Below, piece after piece: positions 8,204 to 16,498 of a stretch of 64,000 nt of DNA. Origin of the DNA: Bradyrhizobium sp. NP1. Lineage in GTDB: Bacteria > Pseudomonadota > Alphaproteobacteria > Rhizobiales > Xanthobacteraceae. Both the position numbers and the translations under genes were made by a program. The DNA lies in contig NZ_CP127385.1 of assembly GCF_030378205.1 (NCBI RefSeq), positions 1,280,001-1,344,000 of the forward strand, given 5' to 3'. Within the stretch, counting starts at the first letter, position 1; every line of letters begins with the position of its first letter. Below the pieces are notes generated by a model that was not told where the DNA came from, made no database searches, and worked only from the letters and a program-made list of their open reading frames with translations.

Positions 8204-9052
8204 TCAGCTCGCCAGAAAATCCAGCACAATCTCGCAATAGCGCTGCGGCGCCTGCTCGAACATTGGATGCGTGGTGCCCGGGATCATCTCGGCTCGCGCA
8301 TGCGGGATGTGGGCCGCCAGCGCATGCAGCACTTTCGGAATCGTGCCCTTGGTGTTGGCGCCGCCGATCAGGAGCGTAGGCACCTTGATCGACTCCGCAT
8401 CCGCCCTGGAGAAGGGCGGGCGCTGGTCGCGGGTCTGGCCGATCAGGGTGGTGGCGTTGTCGCGCAACAGTTGCTTGGTCGTGGCCGGAAACCGCTTCCA
8501 GGCGCCGTGGCCTTCGAGGCCGTCCATGAAAAGCTCGAGCCCGCCATCGACGTCGCCGGCCGCGATCTTCTCCGCCGCAGCGGCGATCATCGCGGCAAGC
8601 GGCGAGGGGCCCGCCTTGTATTCCGGATCGAGCGAAGCATCGAGCTCGCCGCCGGGCTCCGCCAGCACCAGGCGGCGCAGCAGGTCGCCGCGGCGCTGCG
8701 CCACGCGGAAGGAAATGTGCCCGCCGCGCGAATGACCCATCAGATCGACCGGCTCGTCGGCAAGCTGTTCGATGAAGGCGGTCACGTCCTGGACATGCTG
8801 GGCGATCGAATAGGTATCGCCGACGCCGTCCCAGTGCTCCGGGAAGAAGTGCCGCAGGCTGACCGCGACCACGCGGCGCCTCTGCGTCAGCGGCCCAAGA
8901 ATGGCCGACCAGATGCGGAAATCGCAGAGCGAGCCGTGCACGCAGACCAGCGGCGGGCCATGGCCGCTGCCGATATCGAGATAGGCCATGTCGTATCCGT
9001 TGACGCGCAGGGTCTGCATCGAAAGCTCGTTCTCGTGGTTGGGTTGCCGCAT
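8204..9052 (-). CDS. Alpha/beta hydrolase
   Basis: 282 residues from the first ATG (9052); an in-frame ATG at 9019 (MQTLRVNG) is equally plausible and no clear ribosome site decides. The fold signature is complete: oxyanion strand V-C-V-H-G-S near 37-42, nucleophile elbow G-H-S-R-G-G with Ser108, acid in the L-L-I-G-G strand region, and His in G-T-T-H-P-M near the end. Single-domain cytoplasmic esterase/hydrolase of unknown substrate. Transcribed divergently from the methyltransferase gene. Confidence 0.85.
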   Translation of the reverse strand: MRQPNHENELSMQTLRVNGYDMAYLDIGSGHGPPLVCVHGSLCDFRIWSAILGPLTQRRRVVAVSLRHFFPEHWDGVGDTYSIAQHVQDVTAFIEQLADEPVDLMGHSRGGHISFRVAQRRGDLLRRLVLAEPGGELDASLDPEYKAGPSPLAAMIAAAAEKIAAGDVDGGLELFMDGLEGHGAWKRFPATTKQLLRDNATTLIGQTRDQRPPFSRADAESIKVPTLLIGGANTKGTIPKVLHALAAHIPHARAEMIPGTTHPMFEQAPQRYCEIVLDFLAS

Positions 9053-9178
9053 GCCAAATTATCATGGGACGCAAGCAAGTTCCCCCGGAATCCGGGTGGA
9101 TCGCAATAATCTCCAAGCCTAGATTCCGGGCCGAGGATGAAAATTGGATCGAGTTCGAGCAAACGACAGGAGCGAGCC

Positions 9179-9721
9179 ATGACCGGCCAGCGCTTTACCA
9201 TTTTCGAGACCGCGATCGGCCCCTGCGGCGTGCTGTGGGGCGAGCGCGGCATCAGCGGCGTGCAACTGACGATGGGCAGCGAAGAGAAGACCCGCAAGCG
9301 CATCCAGCAGCGCCATGCCGACGCAAGGGAAGCCGAGCCGACTGCGGAAGTCGGACGCGCGATCGAGGCGATGAAGGAGCTGCTCTCGGGCAAGCCCAAC
9401 GACCTCAATGATATCGAGCTCGACCTCGAGGGCGTGCCGGAATTCAACCGCGGGGTCTATGCCATCGCGCGCAGCATCCCGCCGGGCCAGACCACGACCT
9501 ATGGCGAAATCGCGAAAAAGCTCGGCGGCGTGGAGCTGTCGCGCGACGTCGGCCAGGCGTTGGGGCATAACCCGTGCCCGATTGTCGTGCCGTGCCACCG
9601 CGTGCTCGCGGCCGGCAACAAGCCGGGCGGCTTCTCTGCCAATGGCGGGGTCGCGACGAAATTGAAGATGCTCGCGATCGAGGGCGCGATCGTCAACCAC
9701 ACCCCGAGCTTGTTCGATTGA
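9179..9721 (+). CDS. ogt: Methylated-DNA--[protein]-cysteine S-methyltransferase
   Basis: 180 residues from ATG 9179, preceded by AGGAG. A longer frame from 9137 lacks one. It removes O6-alkyl groups from guanine in a one-shot suicide transfer to its own cysteine. The acceptor Cys139 is in the invariant P-C-H-R-V, with the helix-turn-helix-like T-T-T-Y-G-E-I-A-K-K-L-G upstream. The short N-terminal domain and absence of an Ada-type zinc domain point to the Ogt type. Acts on chromosomal DNA in the cytoplasm. No adaptive-response regulator is nearby. Confidence 0.9.
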   Translation: MTGQRFTIFETAIGPCGVLWGERGISGVQLTMGSEEKTRKRIQQRHADAREAEPTAEVGRAIEAMKELLSGKPNDLNDIELDLEGVPEFNRGVYAIARSIPPGQTTTYGEIAKKLGGVELSRDVGQALGHNPCPIVVPCHRVLAAGNKPGGFSANGGVATKLKMLAIEGAIVNHTPSLFD

Positions 9722-9724
9722 TCA

Positions 9725-9855
9725 TCCCCCTCTCCCCGCTTTGCGGGGAGAGGGTCGGGGTGAGGCGCTGTCGTCGCGAGCACGGAATCTACGGTGAGTC
9801 CCCCTCACCCGGATTGCTTCGCAATCCGACCTTTCCCCAAAAGCGGGGCGAGGTG
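9725..9855. repeat. Intergenic repeat with two hairpins
   Basis: Between two convergent genes. The first hairpin is CTCCCCGC-TTT-GCGGGGAG (9732-9750). The second half contains GGATTGC-TTC-GCAATCC near 9811-9827, followed by an imperfect copy of the CCCC/AGCGGGGCGAGG motif. This composite is a common dispersed repeat style in alphaproteobacterial genomes. It could terminate transcription from both sides, although U-tracts are absent. Confidence 0.6.
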
Positions 9856-9856
9856 C

Positions 9857-10726
9857 CTACATCGCCTCGCACTTGAACCCGTCGCCCCAGCGGCGGATTC
9901 TGCCCGTCGAAGGCGAGGGGAAATGCGCCGTGCAGCACAGTGTGTCGGTGTCGCAATAGCGCTCGAGGAAACCGCGCCGGGTCGCTGCGGCTTGCTTCGG
10001 ATCGGTGTCGAACTTTGCCGACAGCTCGGGATAGCGCGCCTGCAGCGGCGAATGCATCAAGTCGCCGGAAAATACCGCGGCATCCTTCGCCTTGCCGAAG
10101 GTGAAGGCGACATGGCCCGGCGTGTGGCCGGGTGTGGGCAGGATGCGCGCGTGGTCGCCGATCGCAAAATCGTCGGTCACGATCTCGGCCCTGTCGGCCT
10201 CGACGATCGGCAGCACGCTGTCGACGAAGGGTGGCACCGGCGCGTTGGCATTCTGCTCGGTCCAATGGTCGAATTCGCGCTTGCCGAACACGTAGCGCGC
10301 GTTGGGGAAGGTGGGCACCCAGCGGCCGTTCTCCAGCCGCGTGTTCCAGCCGACATGATCGACGTGCAAATGCGTGCACATCACATAGTCGATGTCGCCA
10401 ACCGAAACGCCGGCAGATGCGAGTCCGCGCAGGAACGTGTCGTCGGTTTTCATGTGCCATTTCGGCCGTGCCGGCCGCGGCTTGTCGTTGCCGATGCAGC
10501 TGTCGATCAGGATGGTGTGGTGCGGCGTCTTCACCACATAGGCCTGGAAGCAGAGGATCAGCGTGTCCTCGTCATCGAGCGCTTTCGCGCCCTTCATCCA
10601 GGTCCGGTTTTCCGCAAGCCGCTCGCCGGTCAGGGCCGGCAGCATGTCCAGTGCCGGCAGGAACGTGGTTTCCTGCTCGACGATGCGGTGGATGGTGAAG
10701 TCGCCGACGGCAAGTCTGGGGCTCAT
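9857..10726 (-). CDS. MBL-fold metallo-hydrolase (paralog 1)
   Basis: 289 residues. The metal motif H119-x-H121-x-D123-H124 sits in C-T-H-L-H-V-D-H-V-G-W, and later ligands in T-P-G-H-T-P-G-H and G-D-L-M-H-S. This is the lactonase/esterase-like branch of the metallo-beta-lactamase fold. It shares the stretch HLHVDHVGWNTRL plus G-R-W-V-P-T-F-P-N-A-R-Y-V-F-G with the gene at 12541-13392, so the two are paralogs. It is followed by GST and FAH genes on the same strand. A quorum-quenching or lactone-opening role is possible but unproven. Confidence 0.88.
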   Translation of the reverse strand: MSPRLAVGDFTIHRIVEQETTFLPALDMLPALTGERLAENRTWMKGAKALDDEDTLILCFQAYVVKTPHHTILIDSCIGNDKPRPARPKWHMKTDDTFLRGLASAGVSVGDIDYVMCTHLHVDHVGWNTRLENGRWVPTFPNARYVFGKREFDHWTEQNANAPVPPFVDSVLPIVEADRAEIVTDDFAIGDHARILPTPGHTPGHVAFTFGKAKDAAVFSGDLMHSPLQARYPELSAKFDTDPKQAAATRRGFLERYCDTDTLCCTAHFPSPSTGRIRRWGDGFKCEAM

Positions 10727-10746
10727 GGGCGGCTTCCTCCTTCGTC

Positions 10747-11361
10747 TCAGGCTGGCGGCGCCGAAATCTTCACCGACGGCCGCTCCAGCATCTTCCGGTA
10801 AAACGCATCAAGTCCCGGACAGGCCTTGCGCCAGCCGCAATCGGGAAAACGGAAATCGGCATAGCCGAGCACGCATGTAAGCGCGATCTGCGCGATGTCG
10901 AGCGGGCGCGCGGCCATCGCATCGACCTCGCCCTCGAACCGCGCCATGCCTTTCCAGGCCCGGTTCCAGTGATCGTCGGACCACGCCTTCCACCGCAGTT
11001 CCTTCGGCCGCACCATGGTCTCGTAGCGGCAGAGCAGCATGGAATCGAGCATGCCCTGCAGCAGCGAGTGGTCGCTCTTGATCTTCCACCTCAGCGGACC
11101 GGAGGCGGGGATCAGCCTGCCGCCGCCGGCGAGCTCGTCGAGATATTCGACGATGACATAGGAATCGGCGACAATCTCGCCGTTGTCGAGGATCAGCACC
11201 GGCAGCTTCTTCAGCGGATGGATCTTCGAATATTCCTCGTTCGGCGTGCCCGGCGCGACCGTCACCGGCATGAACTCGATCCTGTCGATCAGGCCGAGCT
11301 CGATCGCGGCGATGCGCACCTTGCGGGCGAACGGCGAGGCGGGGGAGAAGGTGAGCTTCAT
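10747..11361 (-). CDS. Glutathione S-transferase family protein
   Basis: 204 residues from ATG 11361. A longer open frame upstream translates a palindromic repeat and is not protein-coding. The N-terminal thioredoxin-like GST domain (about 1-80) contains F-A-R-K-V-R, K-K-L-P-V-L and the glutathione-contact D-S-Y-V-I-V-E-Y-L. The helical C-terminal domain fills the rest. The reaction is likely glutathione conjugation, isomerisation or reduction in a catabolic route with the neighbouring MBL hydrolase (20 nt downstream) and FAH protein. Confidence 0.88.
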   Translation of the reverse strand: MKLTFSPASPFARKVRIAAIELGLIDRIEFMPVTVAPGTPNEEYSKIHPLKKLPVLILDNGEIVADSYVIVEYLDELAGGGRLIPASGPLRWKIKSDHSLLQGMLDSMLLCRYETMVRPKELRWKAWSDDHWNRAWKGMARFEGEVDAMAARPLDIAQIALTCVLGYADFRFPDCGWRKACPGLDAFYRKMLERPSVKISAPPA

Positions 11362-11382
11362 CTGAATGCTTCCCACAAGGTC

Positions 11383-11469
11383 GTCATGCCCGGCCTTGTG
11401 CCGGGCATCCACGTCCTTCGCACGAGTGGCATGAAAGACGTGGATGGCCGGGGCAAGCCCGGCCATGAC
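11383..11469. repeat. Bradyrhizobial intergenic palindrome
   Basis: An imperfect 87-bp inverted repeat. GTCATGCCCGGCCTTGTGCC on the left pairs with the complementary stretch ending at 11469, around a central CATCCACGTC/GACGTGGATG stem. The same DNA translates into the A-P-A-I-H-V / P-G-H-D phrases often mis-called as protein in Bradyrhizobium. It falsely extends the GST gene upstream. Confidence 0.7.
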
Positions 11470-11487
11470 GGGCTACCGTGATGACGC

Positions 11488-12330
11488 TTACGCCGCGACG
11501 ATCTGCTGGCGCTGCTCGCCGAGCCCTTCAATGCCGAGCGTGACGACGTCGCCGACACTGAGGAATTGCGGCGGCTTCATGCCGGTGCCGACGCCGGGCG
11601 GCGTGCCTGTCGTGACGATGTCGCCGGGCAACAGCGTCATGAACTGCGAGACATAGGAGATGCACTTCGCCATCGAGAAGATCATGGTCGAGGTCGACCC
11701 GGTCTGGCGGCGCTGGCCGTTGACGTCGAGCCACATCGACAGCTTCTGCACGTCGGGAATCTCGTCCCTGGTGACCAGCCAGGGGCCGACCGGACCGAAA
11801 GTGTCGTGCGACTTGCCCTTGGTCCACTGCCCGAGCCGCTCGATCTGGAAGTTGCGCTCCGAGACGTCGTTGCAGATGCAGTAGCCGGCGACATGATTGA
11901 GTGCGTCAGCTTCCGAGACGTATTTGGCGCGCGTGCCGATGATGGCCGCAATCTCGACCTCCCAGTCGAGCTTGGTGGAGCCGCGTGGCTTCTCGACCGG
12001 ATCGTTTGGACCCGAGAGGGAGGTATTGGCCTTCAGGAAGAAGATCGGCTCGGTCGGGATCGGCGATCCGGTCTCCTTGGCGTGATCGACATAGTTCAGG
12101 CCGATCGCGACGAATTTCGAGATTCCGGTGACCGGGGCGCCGAAGCGCGGCTTGCCGGAGACCGCGGGCAGCGAGGCGGGATCGATCGCGGCGAGCTTCT
12201 TCAGCGACGCCGGCGAATAGGCTTCCCCGTCGAGATCGCGGATATGGGCGGACAGGTCGCGCAGCTGGCCGGATTTATCGACCAGGCCGGGCTTTTCCGC
12301 ACCCTTTTCGCCGTAACGAACGAGCTTCAT
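11488..12330 (-). CDS. Fumarylacetoacetate hydrolase (FAH) family protein
   Basis: 280 residues from ATG 12330 (MKLVRYG, the usual family opening). The C-terminal FAH domain (about 70-278) carries the metal-binding E-x-E (L-D-W-E-V-E-I-A-A-I-I-G), the substrate strand F-F-L-K-A-N-T and the G-T-P-P-G-V-G-T-G-M turn. Members cleave C-C bonds in beta-diketo acids or decarboxylate/hydrate open-chain acids. Substrate not deducible. Same strand and close to GST and MBL genes, so possibly one aromatic or lactone degradation set. Confidence 0.9.
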   Translation of the reverse strand: MKLVRYGEKGAEKPGLVDKSGQLRDLSAHIRDLDGEAYSPASLKKLAAIDPASLPAVSGKPRFGAPVTGISKFVAIGLNYVDHAKETGSPIPTEPIFFLKANTSLSGPNDPVEKPRGSTKLDWEVEIAAIIGTRAKYVSEADALNHVAGYCICNDVSERNFQIERLGQWTKGKSHDTFGPVGPWLVTRDEIPDVQKLSMWLDVNGQRRQTGSTSTMIFSMAKCISYVSQFMTLLPGDIVTTGTPPGVGTGMKPPQFLSVGDVVTLGIEGLGEQRQQIVAA

Positions 12331-12440
12331 TCTCGACACTCCCTAGACTGGTTTGGCCCCGGACGGGTTCGCCCTGGATCGGTTGTTGCGGCACTTTTCA
12401 TGGAACAGGGCGCGGGGAAATTCAACTGGCGATAGCGCAA

Positions 12441-12500
12441 GGGTGGGGTGGGCAAAGGCGTGACAGCGCGGTTTCCGCCGTCCATCCGTTCGCCCACCCG
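12441..12500. repeat. Weak inverted repeat, GGGTGGGC / GCCCACCC type
   Basis: The interval between the FAH start and the end of the second MBL gene carries GTGGGC and GCCCAC half-sites around a 40-nt loop. It resembles a degraded form of a common bradyrhizobial intergenic repeat. No gene is visible here. Confidence 0.35.
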
Positions 12501-12540
12501 ACACACTGCGCTCCTCACCACGGGGATGCGATCGGCAACG

Positions 12541-13392
12541 TTAAATGGTCCGGGCGATGAACTTGAAGGCATCCCCGTCGCGCCTGATATGGCCGGCGTC
12601 GAAATGGCCACCGATCACGAGCGCAGGGGTATCGGCAAAGCGCGAGAACAGTGTGCGCCGGGTCAGGGTTGCCTGGCCGGGATCGGAATCGGCGCTCGAG
12701 GACCAGTCGAGATGCGCCATCTGGCAGGGGTGGTGGGCGACGTCGCCGGCGAGCAGCCCCTCCTCGCCGGCCGAGCGGATATGCAGGCTGACATGGCCCG
12801 GGCTGTGGCCGGGCGTCGGGATCAGGGTGATCTCCTCGGTCAGGCGGTGGTCGCTGGCGACGAACTCTGCCAGCCCCGCATCGACGACCGGCTTCACGGA
12901 ATCGTCGAAAACGGCGGCCTTGTCCGGTTCGACGCTGTGGTCGCGCCAGTGCTCATACTCGGTGCGCCCGAACACGTAGCGCGCGTTCGGAAAGGTCGGC
13001 ACCCACCTGCCACCGGCAAGGCGCGTGTTCCATCCGACATGATCAACGTGCAGATGCGTGCACAGCACGGTGTCGATGCTGTCAGGCGGAAAGCCGGTCT
13101 GCGTCAGCATCTCCAGAAAAGGCGTGTCCCGGTTGTTCCAGGTCGGTACCTTGCGACCCTGCTTGTCGTTGCCGAGCCCGGTGTCGACCAGGATGCGCTG
13201 GGTGGGCGTCTCCACGGCCAGCGAATGCACCGACATTTTCAGCCGGCCTTCCTCGTTGGCGAAGTGCGGCATCAGCCAGGGCAGCTTCAGGATTTCCTCG
13301 CGGCCGGCCTTCGGCAGGATGAAGCGGGTGGCGCCGACCGTCTCCAATTCCACCACCTTCGTGACCGTGACCCTCCCTATTTTCCACCGCAT
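12541..13392 (-). CDS. MBL-fold metallo-hydrolase (paralog 2)
   Basis: 283 residues from ATG 13392 (MRWKIGRV). Upstream in-frame codons run through DNA that also precedes a divergent gene and do not look coding. Metal motif H113-x-H115-x-D117-H118, then T-P-G-H-S-P-G-H and G-D-V-A-H-H-P, as in the gene at 9857-10726. The two proteins share long identical blocks. Likely arose by duplication with substrate divergence. Divergent from the DUF3775 gene. Confidence 0.88.
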   Translation of the reverse strand: MRWKIGRVTVTKVVELETVGATRFILPKAGREEILKLPWLMPHFANEEGRLKMSVHSLAVETPTQRILVDTGLGNDKQGRKVPTWNNRDTPFLEMLTQTGFPPDSIDTVLCTHLHVDHVGWNTRLAGGRWVPTFPNARYVFGRTEYEHWRDHSVEPDKAAVFDDSVKPVVDAGLAEFVASDHRLTEEITLIPTPGHSPGHVSLHIRSAGEEGLLAGDVAHHPCQMAHLDWSSSADSDPGQATLTRRTLFSRFADTPALVIGGHFDAGHIRRDGDAFKFIARTI

Positions 13393-13507
13393 CGGTGCGT
13401 CCTTTTGCTTCACATTCAAGCAAAAGGATGCGGCTTCGCGCGCCCTCGCGCAATGGATCAACTGGTGGCATGCTGCGTTATCGCTCGGCCTCCAGGAGGG
13501 AGTTGCG

Positions 13508-13975
13508 ATGCCGGAACTTGCGATTTCGCCGGAAAAGGTTGCTTTTCTGATTGAGACGGCCCGCGAATTCGACGTCAAGGAAGCGGACTCCGACGCGGAT
13601 TCCGGCTCGAACGCGGCCGACGACGACATGATCGACGTGCTTCAGGACGACGGCGGCGACGCGGTCGGGCAGGAGCTGACAAGCTTCATCAGCGCGCTCA
13701 ACGAGGACGAGCAGGTCGACCTGGTCGCGCTGATGTGGCTCGGACGCGGCGACGGCACGATCGAGGAGTGGGAGGAGCTGCGCGCCCGCGCCATCGAGGC
13801 GCGCGGCGAATATTCCCATCCGCGGCGCGAGACCGCGCACTACCTGCTGGGCGAACCGATGCTCAGCGATTTCCTCGCCGACGGCCTGGACGCCTTCGGC
13901 CTGGACTGGACCGACGAGCGGATCACGCCGGACTCGTCGAGCCGCAGCGAGCGCGACGAGGACGAACAGCAATAG
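13508..13975 (+). CDS. DUF3775 domain protein
   Basis: 155 residues, strongly acidic. ATG 13508 follows CAGGAGGGAG, so the longer frame is rejected. It opens with E-L-A-I-S-P-E-K-V-A-F-L-I-E-T-A-R-E-F-D-V-K-E and contains a D-L-V-A-L-M-W-L-G-R-G-D block, matching DUF3775 proteins of alphaproteobacteria. Function unknown. Predicted soluble and helical, with a low-complexity Asp/Ser-rich segment near residues 25-45 and a charged tail. Confidence 0.8.
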   Translation: MPELAISPEKVAFLIETAREFDVKEADSDADSGSNAADDDMIDVLQDDGGDAVGQELTSFISALNEDEQVDLVALMWLGRGDGTIEEWEELRARAIEARGEYSHPRRETAHYLLGEPMLSDFLADGLDAFGLDWTDERITPDSSSRSERDEDEQQ

Positions 13976-14038
13976 CGGGCTTTCGAGCGCCTGCAGTCCG
14001 CCGCGCCCCGTTCAGCCGCGACAGCGAGCGGGAGGCCG

Positions 14039-14821
14039 CTACAGCGTGCCCGGATAGGCGCCGCCGTCGAGCAGGATGTTCTGGCCGGTGATGAAGCCCG
14101 CCTTGGCCCCGCACAGGAAGGCGCAGGCGTATCCGAACTCGTCGGGATCGCCGAAGCGCCCGGCCGGATTTTGCTTTGCGCGTTCGGCGAGCAGCTGGTC
14201 CGGCGTGATGCCCCGCTTGTCGGCCTCGGCCTTGGCCGTGCCGCGCAGACGGTCGGTCAGGAACGGCCCGGGTAACAGCCCGTTGATGGTCACGTTGTTG
14301 ATCACGGTCTTGCGCGAAAGGCCCGCCACGAAGCCGGTGAGGCCGGCCCGCGCGCCGTTGGAAAGCCCGAGGATCTCGATCGGCGCCTTCACCGCGGCCG
14401 AGGTGATGTTGACGATGCGGCCGAACTTGCGCGCCATCATGCCGTCGACGGTTGCCTTGATCAGCTCGATCGGGGTGAGCATGTTGGCGTCGATCGCCTT
14501 GATCCAGTCGTCGCGGGTCCAGTTGCGGAAGTCGCCGGGCGGCGGGCCGCCCGCATTGTTGACGAGGATGTCGGGATCGGGGCAGGCCTTCAGCACCGCC
14601 TCGCGGCCCGCTGATGTCGTGATGTCGCCGGCCACCTCGGTGACGGTGACGCCGGGATGGGCTTTCCTGATCTCGTCCGCAGTCTTTTTCAGCGCTTCGG
14701 CGCCGCGCGCCGTCAGCGTGACATGCACGCCCTCGTTGGCCAGCGCGATCGCGCAGGCGCGTCCCAAGCCTTTAGACGATGCGCAGACGATGGCGCGACG
14801 GCCCTTGATCCCGAGATCCAC
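14039..14821 (-). CDS. SDR-fold protein lacking the canonical Tyr-x-x-x-Lys
   Basis: 260 residues, GTG start at 14821 supported by GGGAG upstream. The Rossmann signature is A-S-S-K-G-L-G-R rather than T-G-x-x-x-G-x-G. At the active site, after N-I-T-S-A-A-V, the expected Y-x-x-x-K reads S-N-G-A-R. This matches a known BKR-like SDR subgroup described as missing the catalytic tetrad. It may bind NAD(P) without acting as a normal dehydrogenase, or use other residues. Single gene; a paired-hairpin element lies 79 nt upstream. Confidence 0.8.
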   Translation of the reverse strand: MDLGIKGRRAIVCASSKGLGRACAIALANEGVHVTLTARGAEALKKTADEIRKAHPGVTVTEVAGDITTSAGREAVLKACPDPDILVNNAGGPPPGDFRNWTRDDWIKAIDANMLTPIELIKATVDGMMARKFGRIVNITSAAVKAPIEILGLSNGARAGLTGFVAGLSRKTVINNVTINGLLPGPFLTDRLRGTAKAEADKRGITPDQLLAERAKQNPAGRFGDPDEFGYACAFLCGAKAGFITGQNILLDGGAYPGTL

Positions 14822-14899
14822 TGTTTCACTCCCGTCGTTTTCTTGAAGAGGCGGCCCGCAGTCTAGCCAACATCGGCGGCGCTGATAAGGGACCCGCGC

Positions 14900-15065
14900 C
14901 TAGTGGGTCCAATTCTAACATTCGCTACCCACTTTGGGAGGCATTATTGCGAATGTTAGAATTAAGGACCACCGGCAAATATTTGTTCTAGTGGAGCTTT
15001 GGATTTGACGTTCGCATGAGGCAATCGCGGCAAATTGGTAGCGAACGTCAAATCCGCTCCACTAG
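14900..15065 (-). repeat. Paired-hairpin CTAG element, copy A
   Basis: Two consecutive long hairpins. Hairpin one has perfect 15-bp arms (14911-14925 and 14949-14963), and hairpin two has perfect 15-bp arms (15001-15015 and 15041-15055). They are joined by the linker CAAATATTTGTT (14976-14987). Outer ends are CTAGTGG and CCACTAG. Compared with copies C-F it is inverted, hence the minus strand. It lies 34 nt downstream of the cvpA stop, in the sense orientation of that gene. Nearly identical to the full copy at 38399-38564. Confidence 0.85.
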
Positions 15066-15099
15066 CCAAAATGCATGGCAGGAGCGGGCCGTCAGGCGG

Positions 15100-15615
15100 T
15101 CAGATCTGCTGCTCTCGCTTCAGGCGATCGATGGTGGCGGCGACATCAGGCGGCAGCGACCTGAGCCCCTTCTGCCCGGCGGCGGAAAAAAGCGGCCGCA
15201 GTTGCGAGCCGTTCAGGAAAGCCGGCTGGTGATCGCGCGGCACAAGCTGGTCGAAAACCAGAACGACCGTGGTGGCGACCAGGCCGGCGCGCACCGCGCC
15301 GAGCGCGGCGCCGGCCAGCCGATCGCCGATGCCGGCGTCTGCGCCGATCGCGTCATCGAGCGCGGTGCGCATCATCTTGCCGATCGCGACGCCGAGCACG
15401 AGATACACGCCGAAGAAAAAGCCCCAGTTCTGCATCATGGGCGAAGCGCTGCCGCCGCCAAGCTGCGGCGCGATCTTCGTCATCACCCACACCGCGATCG
15501 GTGCGGCGATCAGATAGGCGAGGATGGTGAGCGCGCTGCGCAACAGGCCGGTGTTGAAGCCTGCGACGATGGCGATGGCGAAGCCGGCATAGACGACGAG
15601 ATCGAAGCTATTCAT
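15100..15615 (-). CDS. cvpA: CvpA family membrane protein
   Basis: 171 residues with four hydrophobic segments (about 4-22, 28-48, 62-82, 101-121) and the family phrase N-S-F-D-L-V-V-Y ... G-F-x-x-G near the start. CvpA proteins are inner-membrane proteins linked to colicin V secretion and, in several bacteria, to envelope integrity. The cvpA-purF linkage of enterobacteria is absent here. The C-terminal 45 residues are hydrophilic and probably cytoplasmic. Followed by paired-hairpin copy A. Confidence 0.85.
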   Translation of the reverse strand: MNSFDLVVYAGFAIAIVAGFNTGLLRSALTILAYLIAAPIAVWVMTKIAPQLGGGSASPMMQNWGFFFGVYLVLGVAIGKMMRTALDDAIGADAGIGDRLAGAALGAVRAGLVATTVVLVFDQLVPRDHQPAFLNGSQLRPLFSAAGQKGLRSLPPDVAATIDRLKREQQI

Positions 15616-15733
15616 GGCGGCCTCGCCGGCTCTCCGGCGCTCTTTCGTATGCTCAACGAATTCGGTTTGCGATCGCTAAAATCGTAGGTATCAACGAGCG
15701 CGGCTCAGCCTCTTGATCGTTGGATCTTTCGCT

Positions 15734-15868
15734 GTGTCCGACCTATTCGATGTACGTAAAGAAACCATTCTCGTAACCGGTGCAAGTCAGGGCTTGGGGC
15801 GGCAATTCGCGCGCGTGCTGGCCGCGCATGGCGCGATCCTTCTGCTGGCATCGGGCGCCTCGCGCTAG
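15734..15868 (+). pseudogene. N-terminal remnant of a short-chain dehydrogenase
   Basis: A GTG-initiated 44-codon frame reads V-S-D-L-F-D-V-R-K-E-T-I-L-V-T-G-A-S-Q-G-L-G-R-Q-F-A and then stops after S-G-A-S-R. This is the intact cofactor-binding beginning of an SDR (T-G-A-S-Q-G-L-G), with everything after the first beta-alpha-beta missing. Downstream DNA to 16048 shows no continuation in any frame that I can see. It is a truncated gene, probably a deletion. Confidence 0.65.
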
Positions 15869-16048
15869 ACGACCGGCGGTTGGTCACGGTGGACCGCGGG
15901 TTTCTGCTGAATTGAGGTCGGGCTGTCGTCCCGGCCAAGCGCCGGCAATTCACCCGTATCTCCGGCCGTCGATCGTGCCGGCGGCGCCGTAACGTTGCCG
16001 GGACTGCTTGCGTAAAGCTCGATGGAGACCGCGGCAAAGGAGATCGCC

Positions 16049-16450
16049 ATGCTCGATCACGTTTCGCTCGGCGTCAGCGACATCGTTCGCAGTCGCCGTT
16101 TCTACGACGCCGTGCTGCGTCCGATCGGGCTGGTGCGGACCGTCGATTTTCGCGGCGGCAAGGGTTCCGATTATGGTTCGTCACCCGGACAGACCGGGGT
16201 TGCGTTCACCATCACGGAGGAGGGGCCTGTGGTGCCCTCGCGCGGCAGCCATCTGTGCTTCCGCGCGCCAGATCGCGCGGCAGTCGCGGATTTTCATGCG
16301 GCGGCGATCAGGGCCGGCGGGCGCGATGACGGCGCGCCCGGGCTCAGGGATTACCACGCAGCCTATTATGCCGCCTTCGTGCGCGATCCCGACGGCCATC
16401 GCATCGAGGCGGTCTGTCACGCGCCGGAAGCGCCGGAGACGGCAGCTTGA
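16049..16450 (+). CDS. VOC-family (glyoxalase/bleomycin resistance) protein
   Basis: 133 residues from ATG 16049 (MLDHVSLGVSD) with GGAG upstream. An earlier ATG at 16022 lacks one. A single VOC module pair is visible: the first metal His in L-D-H-V-S-L-G-V, and a late Glu in G-H-R-I-E-A-V. Members include glyoxalases, extradiol dioxygenases and resistance proteins; the reaction is not predictable. Converges on the GMC oxidoreductase gene. Confidence 0.85.
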   Translation: MLDHVSLGVSDIVRSRRFYDAVLRPIGLVRTVDFRGGKGSDYGSSPGQTGVAFTITEEGPVVPSRGSHLCFRAPDRAAVADFHAAAIRAGGRDDGAPGLRDYHAAYYAAFVRDPDGHRIEAVCHAPEAPETAA

Positions 16451-16498
16451 GCGCCAAGGCGATAGCCGCAGTCGCGTCACGACGGCTTTTGGTTATGG

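Noticed and set aside
11362..11466. N-terminal extension of the GST gene
   Set aside because: The extension translates a palindromic intergenic repeat (11383-11469). The family start with a thioredoxin-like strand is at 11361.
12541..13629. Long version of the second MBL gene starting at 13629
   Set aside because: The extra 79 codons overlap the start of the divergent DUF3775 gene and its ribosome binding site. The family-like start is at 13392.
14900..15065. Reading the paired-hairpin element as an ordinary rho-independent terminator
   Set aside because: The stems lack U-tracts, are in pairs with a conserved linker, and also occur upstream of a gene and antisense to genes. Termination may be one effect but does not explain the layout.
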